A stretch of DNA of 64,000 nt, taken from Clitopilus passeckerianus. Its lineage: Eukaryota > Basidiomycota > Agaricomycetes > Agaricales > Entolomataceae. Under the pieces are notes generated by a model. The model ran no database searches. It saw only the letters and a list, made by a program, of their open reading frames with translations, and was not told the DNA's origin. Below, in pieces: positions 55,687 to 64,000 of the stretch (position 1 is the first letter of the stretch; every line of letters starts with the position of its first letter). The translations under genes were made by a program, and so were the position numbers. The stretch spans positions 62,001 to 126,000 of the forward strand of contig CALYLX010000120.1 in the NCBI GenBank assembly GCA_944990035.1. The letters are read 5' to 3'.

Positions 55687-58600
55687 TGACTTTGGAACAG
55701 TTGTAACCGCTAGTGGACAAGTTTCCATAAGGGGTCGAGGAACTGTGTTCATCGATCATTCATTTGTGAGACCCGGAACCGACAAGACTGTTGAAGTGAC
55801 TACACGTCTATTTCCAGTCTATTACTTCCCTGAGCTCTCCACGCGATTACTCGCTATGAGAGAATTCTTACAGAAGGAGAAACTCCTTCTTAGGGCTTCA
55901 TCTTCCACGATGACATTCTATTCTCGAAATAAGAATCGTGCGGAGATTGTGTGTAAACCACACATTCCTGGTGATAACCTTTATTGGTTAGATACCAAGA
56001 TCACTTCTGCAAAGAAGATGGTCGCTGCATCATGCGTGTTTGCAGCCACGTACGACTTGTGGCATAAACGCCTCGGACATCCGTCTAAGGAGGTTTTACG
56101 CCGTAGTCAGGTACATACGCGGAAAGGTCCGCAGAACATCGAATTCCCAAAAGAGAATCCGATTTGCCAAGGATGTGCACAAGGGAAAATGCCTTCAAAG
56201 TCTTTCCCGCCATCTGAATCTCGTGCAAAGGAACCCTTCGAGATGATTCACTCTGATCTCAAGGAATTCCCTGTGATATCATATCACAAATACAAATACT
56301 TTATCTCCTTCTTGGATGATAACTCCTCCCACGGATGGGTGACGTTTCTACGTAAAAAATCAGAAGCTGTCAAGGCTATGGAAGACTTCTCTGCCATGGT
56401 TAATACCCAATTCGGAGCTAAGATCAAAACTTGGCGTATTGATGGAGGGGGTGAATTCACCAAGTTTGAGAATGCACTGAGACAACGTGGCATTCAGATT
56501 CACAAGAGTGCACCGCACACGCCTCAACAAAATGGCCGTGCAGAGCGCTTTAACCGCACAATCATGGATAAAGCTATGGCTATGCATCACGATGCGTGCC
56601 TGCCTAACATGTGGTGGGAATTTTCTGTGGCACATAGTGCTCATCTATACAACCGAACTCCAATTCGAAGAATCAATTGGAAAACACCCCACGAGGTTAT
56701 CTATAAAGAGAAACCAGACATTTCTCACCTCCGTGTATTTGGTTGTGGTGCTTACGTTTACCTCCCTGAGGACAAACGAGCCAACAAACTTGCTCCGAAA
56801 TCGGAACTCATGTTGTACCTTGGTACAGAACCAGGTATGAAGGCGCACAAATTCATGCGACTTCACAACAACACAATATTTGTTGGAACGACAGCACTAT
56901 TTGACGAAACACTATTCCCAAAGTGTCCTGAACACAAGAATCGTGGCATCACACGTGTAGGTGATAAACCTATGATGCAAGACCCGGAACATTATGTTCC
57001 AGATCAACAAATTCCTTCGGAATCCGGTGATGATGATAATGATGGTTCTACACCACCAAATCATCGTCAAGATGATCATGCTTCTGATCACAACCGGACC
57101 CCTTCTCCTTCTCCACCTTCCACTCCGAAGCCTAAATCGGACAAGGGTAAAGGCAAAGCGCCTACTGTGGAAGAGGAACCTGAAGAAGACTTCAATGACT
57201 TCTATGCTGATGACCCAACACCAGCAGATCAGAGTTCCGCGTATCCTAATGATCAGTCCAATCAAGGACAAGAATCATATCAAATTGATCCATCGAAATT
57301 CCGACTTCGTCGAGTTGACGTGGAAAATTGGCGGTCACTTCCCAATCGCGCTCAATTTGAAAATAATACCGGCCCGCAATTGCCTCGTGGCATACCATTG
57401 CGCCGCTATCCCCAAAGGATACGTACCATTACCAGGAAACCTGGCAATGTATATGGAGAAAATCGTCTTCCCTCCGAAATACAAAGGGACATTCTCATGG
57501 ACAGATATTGGAAAAAGACCGTAGGAGAGATGCCTGGGCGCGCCAGACGGATACCACGGCCCGATTATGACCAACGTGAGGCACAATTCCAGCCTACCGA
57601 CACGATGGAAGGGATCATAACCTCCAATACTAGCGAACAGCCAGAGAATGATGACGATCAACCATCAGGAGACCAGGTTGAGGATCGCATGCAAGGCGTT
57701 GTGCCTGAACAACAGTTGCCACGTCCGCCTAAACGGCCTCGTGAAGATACTGATGCTGATCTTGCTTGGGCACAGAAATTGTGCAAGGAAGGGGGTGTGC
57801 CATTGATACAATATTTACTCCATCAGGCAGACCTGGCTATGCCAGCTGATGAGTATACTCCACCGTATCTCCACGCACTTCTATCGGATAGTTCTACACC
57901 TAGACTACCCAACATTCGCGAAATGCAATTCCGCGATATTGCTCGACTGCCAAAAGCGGAGCAAAAGGAATGGCATAATGCATGTCAACAGGAGCTTGAG
58001 GCGCTCCGTGAACGTGACGTGTATGAGCTAGTTGATCCACCTAAAGGCCGAAAGATTGTCAAAAACCGCTGGGTATTTGACATCAAATCTGATGGTCGCA
58101 AAAAGGCTAGGCTTGTTGCCAAAGGCTTCTCACAGATTGAGGGCATAGATTTCGATGAGATTTTTTCCCCAGTCGTACGCTTTGAAACCGTCCGGACCTT
58201 ATTTGCGCTAGCCGCATTAGAAGGATGGCACATTCAAGGTGTTGATGTGAAAACTGCCTTTCTATATGGAAAACTCGAAGAAGAAATCTATATGGAGCAA
58301 CCAGAAGGATTTAAATCCAAAAGCCACCCAAATATGGTCTATCGACTTAAACGGGCACTATATGGCCTTAAACAAGCTAGTCTCTCTTGGTGGAAAGAGA
58401 TGACGAAATCCATGGAAGCATTGGGTTTCAAACGAACAACATCCGACGCAGGTGTATTTGTACACCATACCAAAGATGGCAAAATTGTTATAGCCATTGT
58501 ATATGTCGATGATGCAATGTTCATGGGGTCTGATCGGAACCTTGTCTTAAAGATGAAATCTGAATTCATGAAGAAATGGGAATGTCGAGACCTTGGTGAA

Positions 58601-59476
58601 GCTAAGGAATTCCTACGCATGCGCATCACACGGGACAAGTCTAAAATTAAACTTGATCAAGTCCCCTACCTCCAAAAGGTGCTGCAACGTTATGGAATGA
58701 CTAATGCTAAAACCACTTATACTCCACTGCCATCTGGCTGGAAACCTAAAGTCAACACCGAATCTCTCAATCCTACGATCAAATCAGAGTTTCAATCCGT
58801 GATCGGATCTCTGTTATATCTCATGCTAGGCACACGGCCTGATATTGCTTTTGCGGTAATCAAACTATCGCAGTTCTCTGCAAACCCAAGCAAAGAGCAT
58901 CTCGAAAAGGCCAAACATGTGCTAAGGTACTTAGCTACCTTCCCCAACTACTCACTTGTCTACGACGGAGATAGTAATGGTGGATTGCATGCATATACAG
59001 ATTCTGATTGGGCATCAGACGAAATCACACGTCGCTCAACCTCTGGATATATTATGAAACTTGCCAATGGCTTAATCTGTTGGACGTCAAAAGCGCAGAA
59101 GACAATTGCGCTATCATCGACAGAAGCTGAGTACATGGCTTTGTCAGATACTTGTCGACAAGTCACTTGGCTTCGGTCACTTCTTTCCGAAATAGGTCTA
59201 CCTGAAACTGAACCAACTATGGTTATCGGTGATAATCAGGGATCGATCTTTATCGGATCAAATCCTGTCCAGGAACGCCGGACTAAACACATTGATATTC
59301 GCTATCACTACGCCCGCGAATGTGTTGAAAACGGTGTCATAGAGTTATACTTTGTACCTGGAAGCGAGAACACTGCTGACATGCTGACCAAGAATTTGGA
59401 ACGTGTCAAATTTATGCAGTTCAGATCGCAACTTGGACTTGAGTTTTACTCGTCTAAGGACAAAGACACACAATAG
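55687..59476 (+). CDS. Copia polyprotein, 3' part (integrase, RT, RNase H)
   Basis: It continues the frame broken at 48492 from the base after the duplicated GAAGG. The pre-integrase zinc domain has DLWHKRLGHPS and CQGCAQGK. Integrase acidic residues are in MIHSDLKEFP, WRIDGGGEF and PQQNGRAERFNRT. A long acidic Pro/Ser linker follows. RT motifs are NRWVFDIKSDGRKKARLVAK, VDVKTAFLYGKLEEEIYMEQ and the catalytic VYVDDAMF. RNase H has YTDSDWASD, LSSTEAEYMAL and KHIDIRYHYARE. It ends with the stop at 59476. The frame is open throughout, with no lesions. A longer frame can be read from 55745 only because the insertion removed the upstream part. Confidence 0.94.
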
Positions 59477-59480
59477 GTAG

Positions 59481-59494
59481 TCTTTGAGGGGGTG
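59481..59494 (+). other. Copia polypurine tract
   Basis: TTTGAGGGGGTG immediately precedes the 3' LTR. It is the expected plus-strand primer for reverse transcription. Confidence 0.85.
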
Positions 59495-59866
59495 TGTTGA
59501 ATTGACGCGTACCACTCACGTGACTAATCACGTGACATCACATGATTAGTATTGCGCCATATTGCACCATTATGATGTCTTCTTACGAATACGCCTCATG
59601 GCAACTCACGTGACACTTCATGACTACATATGACTCATTCCGTGTCACTTCCGTACTATATTTAGCACAGAACATTCTAGATATGCTTACATATACATGG
59701 TCTGTGCACGCTCTCTATATGTATATAAACCTATGTACTTTACCTCAATACATTGGAGACTTACCCAGTCTTATTACATAGTTCGCTCTCACCTCACAAG
59801 CCCACACCTAGCTCAAGGTAAGGGTCGTCCACAACTTCCCTCGCTGGAAGGCATGCTTGCTCAACA
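59495..59866 (+). repeat. Copia 3' LTR
   Basis: 372 bp, ending TCAACA in perfect inverted match to its TGTTGA start. It is followed by the duplicated ATTTA at 59867-59871. It carries the same three CACGTG sites and TATATAAA as the 5' copy. Confidence 0.96.
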
Positions 59867-59871
59867 ATTTA

Positions 59872-60351
59872 TGATTGTTTTCTCTCGCTTGAGAAACAAT
59901 CTGTTTTTTCCGCTAATGGCCTATGTTATCATGATAGCGGCATCCCCATCATCAACTTGTTCTGTTGACCTCATTGGAGCTTGGGTTTCTGAAGGGACAG
60001 TCTAGGGGAGAGGACCTGGTGAATGATCACTTTCTTCACCCTTGCTTTCATCCTCTTCCTAGGGCCCACCAAGGATTGCCCGTACCCTCAGGGTTTTGAA
60101 AGGGGTAGGGGTAGGGTGAGGGTGGGGGTAGCTGCTTCATGACCCTTGCCATACCCTTGGCTCTACTCAAGGGTTGCACAGCTTTGATGTGCAACTGATC
60201 CCGCCATTGCAACTTATAATTACATAATATTTGATTCAGGGCCGGTAGAAGCCCAGTGGGTGAAACTATCCTAATGAAAATTGCAGTTTATCATAATACA
60301 TCCCAAGATTACGCTAAAATCTAAAATCTACATCATACTACAGTCTACTTG
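59872..60351. other. Gene-free AT-variable stretch
   Basis: No coding exon or transposon terminus was recognised. It contains a G-rich run listed separately and several CCCTT/AAGGG words in both orientations around it, which may reflect an unidentified repeat. Confidence 0.35.
60102..60128 (+). other. G-quadruplex-forming motif
   Basis: Five runs of three to five guanines are separated by 1-3 nt (GGGG TA GGGG TA GGG TGA GGG T GGGGG). This fits the standard G4 rule G3+N1-7. It resembles degenerate telomeric repeat DNA (TTAGGG-like) only loosely. Confidence 0.55.
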
Positions 60352-60700
60352 ATGGCTACTGAGGATACACCTGCAGCAGCAGTTGGCAAACAGACCACTA
60401 AACCCCCTCAACACTTTCGCGAAAATGCAGACCAACCCCCCCCCCCCCTAAACCAAAACCAACATCCAGCAACAACACATCAACGGCACCAGCACCACTA
60501 GGGCCAGTAGCCAGTACACTCCCAACAAAGTCTCAGCCATCCAAGACATGCCAACCAACTATTGAAGAGATTGATGATGTGGATGTTCCCATTGACACCC
60601 GCTGAGTCCCCCACAAACTACTTGTGATTGAGTCTCCTGATGAACTTGAAGCCAGCGATAACAAGAGCCAAACAATGCCACCCCCATCAGAGCTGAGCCG
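60352..60700 (+). pseudogene. Fragment of an unknown, probably transposon-derived ORF
   Basis: The frame opens at 60352 with MATEDTPAAAVGKQTTKPPQ. It is thrown out by a run of 13 C (60436-60448). Restoring phase past the run gives a Pro/Thr/Ser-rich segment and then IEEIDDVDVPIDTR, a TGA, and a further coding-like LLVIESPDELEASDN. The low-complexity N-terminus and acidic motif look like the start of a transposon protein, but I cannot name the family. Confidence 0.35.
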
Positions 60701-61017
60701 TGTTTTAGCCGAGCCAAGCTAATCACTCAGCTCGTCGCTTTTGTCAGCTCAAACTGTACAGCTCCGAGCTCAAGCCGAGTGTATCAAGCAGGCGGGGAAG
60801 TGCAACTACTAAAATACTTATCTTGAGTGGAGAGACTAATCGAGTACTAACTATGTAAAAGATGAGTGGTAAAACTCTTATTGTATTAGGGCACAGAATG
60901 TACACTATATATACAAGTATGAAGTGCGCACAGACCATGTGTATGTAAGTGTATGGAATGATGTAGAACATCCATCAGCAAAAAAAACCCTAGCTTACAG
61001 CTGCCTTGCCTTACATA
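60701..61017. other. AT-rich flank of the Tc1 element
   Basis: No coding signal. TATATATAC near 60906 and a TG...CA-bounded stretch (about 60779-60979) hint at a degraded LTR, but no flanking duplication supports it. Confidence 0.25.
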
Positions 61018-61228
61018 CAGTGGGCAACAAAACCCTTCCAATGTTTGCTACTTTTCCAAAGATGTGTTAATAGCTAATGAAATAAATTATGCAAAACCTT
61101 GAAAATAATATATATCATAGTTCAATGTCTTGGCTTGATGCTGACATAACCCTGAGGCTGTGCTTCCACTTTTAGCAGGTGTTTCACACAGTACAAGGTG
61201 GTGACCTATTGGAAGGGTTTTGTTGCTA
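61018..61228 (+). repeat. Tc1 left inverted repeat
   Basis: 211 bp. AACAAAACCCTTCCAAT at 61026-61042 near the outer end recurs inverted at 61208-61224 at the inner end, so the arm is itself bounded by facing copies of one 17-bp motif. Confidence 0.93.
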
Positions 61229-61257
61229 CTGATTTTAAAAACAGAAATACATTAAGT

Positions 61258-62266
61258 TTAGTACTTAGTCCACTTTCCCTTAGCATCAACTACTGCCTGA
61301 ATCCTTCTAGGCATTGACTCTATTAAGTTCTGGCACACCTCTGCTGGAATCTCATTCCAAACCTTCTCTACCCTTGCCCAAAGCTCTAATACTCTATTAG
61401 GTGGAGAATTATACTTGCTAAGCTCTTTTTTGACATGAACCCAAAGATGTTCAATAGGGTTCATATCAGGAGAGTTTGCTGGCCAGGTTAGAACCTTCAT
61501 TTTGTGGTGTTTAAATTATTCCTTGGCCATGTTGATGGTGTGCTTGGGGTCATTGTCCTGCTGAAAAATCATATCCTTTACTTTTACCTTATAGTACTTT
61601 AGGCTAGCCTAAAGTTCCTCCTCCAGAATTGAAGTGTAAAGGACCTTGTCCATGGTACCTTCAATTTTGGTAGCATATCCAACCCCATCCCATACAGCCC
61701 CACATCATAATATTTCCTCCTCCAAATTTCCGGGTTTCTTTGACATGTCGCTTGTTAAGCCCCTCCTCCTTCCCTGCCCACACTCTCATTCCCATCTGCC
61801 CCAAACCGGTTGATTTTAGTCTCATCAGACCAATAGACCTTTTTTCAATCATCTACAGTCCACTCCTTATGCCTTTCTCCAAACTCCTTCCGTGCACGAA
61901 TATGCTTCTGGTCAAGTGCAGGTCGTTTCACCTTTCTAAAGGACTTCCAACCAGTGATTTTGAGGCCCCTGCATACTGTCTGAGGTGTGACAGTTGTGTT
62001 GGTAATATCTTGAAGAACTCTAGCAGCTTGGACAGCTGTAGAAATCTTGCCCATGCACATATTGAGTTTTGTGTATTTGATGTTGGCAGGCGTAAGCTTG
62101 GGGGACGGCCACCAGATGACTTGGGAAGGTGAGAACAGTGCTTATCACGTATTCTGCTAATAGAAGCAAGGCCAATACCAGTCTTTTTATGAATATGAGT
62201 GGCAGAGAAGCCAGTATGAAGCAGTTCAATGACATGGGTAGTTTGAGCCTTGGTGAGAGCATGCAT
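61258..62266 (-). pseudogene. Tc1-type transposase, multiply interrupted
   Basis: From the ATG at 62266: MHALTKAQTTHVIELLHTGFS (first helix-turn-helix), then IGLASISRIRDKH, and GGRPPKL only after a frame change. The second HTH region reads ITNTTVTPQTVCRGLKITGW. The DDE domain has YWSDETKINRFG, FQQDNDPKHT and SPDMNPIEHLWVHVKKEL (catalytic D, D and E; DD34E type). Stops and shifts separate these blocks, including TGA before the first Asp block and TAA after INMAKE. The C-terminus ends AKGKWTKY at 61258. No functional protein is possible. Confidence 0.9.
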
Positions 62267-62405
62267 GATGGGTTGGGGGCAAAGCAGCACTTGGGTCAGC
62301 TGTATATATAGTGTACTGACACTCTAGTCACATGACCTTGTTGACTACTATCAACAAACTCGAGTATCATGTGACTTATCACATGATTACTAGATTCAAA
62401 ACACC

Positions 62406-62616
62406 TAGCAACAAAACCCTTCCAATAGGTCACCACCTTGTACTGTGTGAAACACCTGCTAAAAGTGGAAGCACAGCCTCAGGGTTATGTCAGCATCAAG
62501 CCAAGACATTGAACTATGATATATATTATTTTCAAGGTTTTGCATAATTTATTTCATTAGCTATTAACACATCTTTGGAAAAGTAGCAAACATTGGAAGG
62601 GTTTTGTTGCCCACTG
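62406..62616 (-). repeat. Tc1 right inverted repeat
   Basis: Reverse complement of the left arm. The 17-bp motif lies at 62410-62426 (inner) and 62592-62608 (outer, inverted). Confidence 0.93.
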
Positions 62617-62618
62617 TA

Positions 62619-63153
62619 TGTGCGTGGTCTTTTTCGACTTCTGGGATTCTAGGTCTGGTACTGCCCTCAAGTCCATCACCAATAAGAAGGTGTCCATTGG
62701 TGGACGCCTGTGCAATATCTCCCCTGCCAGTGTACACGCCGGCGTCCCTCAGTGTCAGCGCTGTTGGGCTTGGGGACACCCAACTGCGTCCTGTAGACAG
62801 CAGTACAACTCCTGCGCTCACTGTGGCTATGGCCATGACATGCAGAATCATCGCAAGCTCTCCCACTGCTGTTGGGAGAAGCCTGACGCGAATCCCCGGT
62901 ACCTGCCACTCCTGATGGTGAACTGTGCCCCCACGCACCCAGGTGCATCAACTACGGCAAGGTGCACACAGCGGATTCGTCCAAGTGCGCCTTCTCTCGT
63001 CACCAATTTGACGCTGGCTGGATCCAGCGCCGGTATGAAGTCAACGATGCGGTACGCTTTTCTGTTAGAGCGCCGCAAAGTTATGCTAACGTCCAACCAC
63101 CCAGGAGGAGACCGATTCTGACGGCTCTGGGTGATCGTACTGCTCACGTTTAA
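62619..63153 (+). pseudogene. LINE ORF1 remnant (zinc-knuckle gag-like protein)
   Basis: Its 5' part is missing at the Tc1 junction. It reads VVFFDFWDSRSG, then the knuckles CQRCWAWGHPTASC and CAHCGYGHDMQNH. A one-base shift near 62940 in a C-rich run moves to the frame of the third finger, CINYGKVHTADSSKC, in which the usual second Cys is Tyr. It ends with a stop at 63153, eight bases before ORF2. This arrangement is typical of Tad1/L1-like non-LTR elements of fungi. Confidence 0.82.
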
Positions 63154-63161
63154 ATTACTTT

Positions 63162-64000
63162 ATGCGTCACAAATATGTATCTATGCTTCGCTTCTACTCA
63201 CAGAATGTGAATAGAAATCATGATCTAGTGTCATCTCTCCTGGAAGAGCGTAAGAACGATTTTGACGTGCTTCTGTTGCAAGAGCCTCCCTGGAGGCTTA
63301 TACGCCGCACTGTGTCCACTACCAACCCGGAAGGGGAGGCAGTGATTGGTGCTCCCACTCACCCAGACTGGCTAGTCATGTTTAGACACCCAGCATCTGA
63401 GACTGACCGCCCACACGTTATGACGTTTGTGCATAGGCGTCTTGCAGGCATGCGGCCTGCATTTCGCACTGACCTCGCCAACCACAATGATGTGGTGGTC
63501 ACAACACTGTATGGGAGCGCTGGTGCTCAAATACACTTCGCTAATGTCTACTCTGACCCAGGGGATGGTACTGCCATTCGCTGGTTGTGTGACAATGCCC
63601 CACGTCTCCCAAGCATGCTCTGCGTGGCAGGGGACTTCAACTGCAAGTCGTCAGTCTGGGACCCAGACTACAACTCTACAAATCATGTTGCAACTGAACT
63701 ATGCGATGTTGCGCTTGACCTGGGTTTGGAGGCTAGCGTACTACCAGTACGCACTCCTACTCACTTCCCGCATGCTGTCAGCCTTAGGCCGTCAGTCATT
63801 GATCTATTCTTCCTCCCTGTGGGTCGCACTGCAGGGACTTCACACAGCGTGGTCACAGAGTGGAAAGGACCCTCTGACCACGCTCCTCTGACCGTCACGC
63901 TCCCCATCCAGCCTGTGCAGCTGGCTGCTGAGCGCGTCACTCTGCCAAGGGGCAGCGAGCAAGAGGAAGAGTTTCTAAAGGAGCTGTCCTCTTCTTTGCG
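63162..64000 (+). CDS. LINE ORF2, endonuclease domain, partial
   Basis: Open from the ATG at 63162 to the window end. Apurinic-endonuclease (EEP) motifs: LRFYSQNVNRN (N-terminal Asn), LLLQEPPWR (Glu), VAGDFNCKSSVWD (Asp/Asn) and GPSDHAPLTVTL (C-terminal Asp/His). PTHFPHAVSLRPSVIDLFFL matches the segment before the final motif. The domain cuts target DNA for target-primed reverse transcription. The reverse transcriptase lies beyond the window. No lesion is seen in this part. Confidence 0.92.
   Translation, partial: MRHKYVSMLRFYSQNVNRNHDLVSSLLEERKNDFDVLLLQEPPWRLIRRTVSTTNPEGEAVIGAPTHPDWLVMFRHPASETDRPHVMTFVHRRLAGMRPAFRTDLANHNDVVVTTLYGSAGAQIHFANVYSDPGDGTAIRWLCDNAPRLPSMLCVAGDFNCKSSVWDPDYNSTNHVATELCDVALDLGLEASVLPVRTPTHFPHAVSLRPSVIDLFFLPVGRTAGTSHSVVTEWKGPSDHAPLTVTLPIQPVQLAAERVTLPRGSEQEEEFLKELSSSL

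Larger units (their letters stand above)
45944..59866 (+). mobile_element. Ty1/copia LTR retrotransposon, split by a nested gypsy element
   Basis: Two 372-bp LTRs (45944-46315 and 59495-59866) begin TGTTGA; the right copy ends TCAACA. The element is flanked by the 5-bp duplication ATTTA at 45939-45943 and 59867-59871. The order of domains in the polyprotein (gag, protease, integrase, reverse transcriptase, RNase H) is that of Pseudoviridae/copia. Removing the nested element with one copy of its target duplication leaves a single open frame of 1911 codons including the stop. The LTRs differ, by my reading, at one base (46312 G against A at 59863), so insertion is recent. The nested insertion makes this copy unable to express a full polyprotein. 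Confidence 0.97.
61018..62616 (-). mobile_element. Tc1/mariner element with 211-bp inverted repeats, inactive
   Basis: The termini are CAGTGGGCAAC and its complement, flanked by TA (61016-61017 and 62617-62618), the Tc1/mariner target duplication. Arms 61018-61228 and 62406-62616 appear identical by eye. The single transposase frame on the minus strand is broken. Size 1599 bp is typical. It has landed next to or inside a LINE, whose zinc-knuckle ORF begins on its right flank. Confidence 0.95.

Noticed and set aside
59697..60005. 102-codon frame starting in the copia 3' LTR
   Set aside because: The first two thirds are LTR sequence also present at 46146; it is not a gene.
60779..60979. Possible solo LTR (TG...CA bounded, with a TATATATAC box)
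   Set aside because: The five bases on either side do not match, and no second copy is present in the window.
45944..64000. CRISPR-like or tRNA arrays in the repeat-rich right third
   Set aside because: The repeats resolve into LTRs, terminal inverted repeats and LTR-internal motifs. No regular spacer pattern or cloverleaf was found by eye.

Overview
The window is nuclear DNA of a filamentous fungus, almost certainly a basidiomycete (Agaricomycotina). Genes are intron-dense (introns mostly 45-60 nt, GT-AG with two GC-AG exceptions, several exons of only 10-12 nt). The protein families are typical of that group: a kelch/MYND-type protein, Zn2Cys6 regulators, a CCCH-CUE-SMR protein and an ADF-H/PH protein. 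No organism name can be fixed from sequence alone. Gene models were spliced by eye. Every intact model closes in frame over all of its exons; the kelch gene does not and is flagged.

Layout. 966-2524 (-): DUF676 lipase. 3011-12776 (+): a head-to-tail array of seven intact and one decayed GNAT acetyltransferase genes, all with the same seven-exon architecture. 13173-14836 (-): PDCD2/TSR4-type protein. 15290-18748 (+) and 31772-35171 (-): two paralogous Zn2Cys6 transcription factors in opposite orientation that share matching micro-exons. Between them lie a CDF zinc transporter with a very large His-rich loop (19075-22280), a kelch-repeat gene with a damaged C-terminal finger (23014-25378), a CCCH/CUE/SMR RNA-binding protein (25730-28554), a small inverted-repeat element (28709-29227) and an MFS transporter (29264-31230). 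From 36637 to 45302 the genes are housekeeping-like: a coiled-coil protein, MAK16 (ribosome biogenesis), SUR2 (sphingoid base hydroxylase), CNOT9/Rcd1 (CCR4-NOT) and an ADF-H/coiled-coil/PH actin-linked protein.

From 45939 onward the DNA is almost wholly mobile. A Ty1/copia element (45944-59866, 5-bp target duplication ATTTA) with an otherwise open 1910-codon polyprotein frame is split by a Ty3/gypsy chromovirus (48493-55681, target duplication GAAGG) inserted in the opposite orientation. The copia element carries a primer-binding site matching the complement of the initiator-tRNA anticodon arm (half-tRNA priming). The gypsy element has an 11-nt complementarity between the predicted 5' end of its RNA and the sequence next to its LTR, the signature of Tf1-like self-priming. 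It also has a third ORF downstream of the chromodomain. Beyond it are a fragment of a probable transposon ORF, a dead Tc1/mariner element (61018-62616) with 211-bp terminal inverted repeats that look identical, and the start of a LINE (zinc-knuckle ORF1 remnant and an endonuclease ORF2 that runs off the window).

The most unusual items are the GNAT array (expansion, splice-donor drift and acetyl-CoA-loop divergence), the micro-exon-bearing transcription-factor pair, and the two contrasting reverse-transcription priming modes in the nested retroelements.
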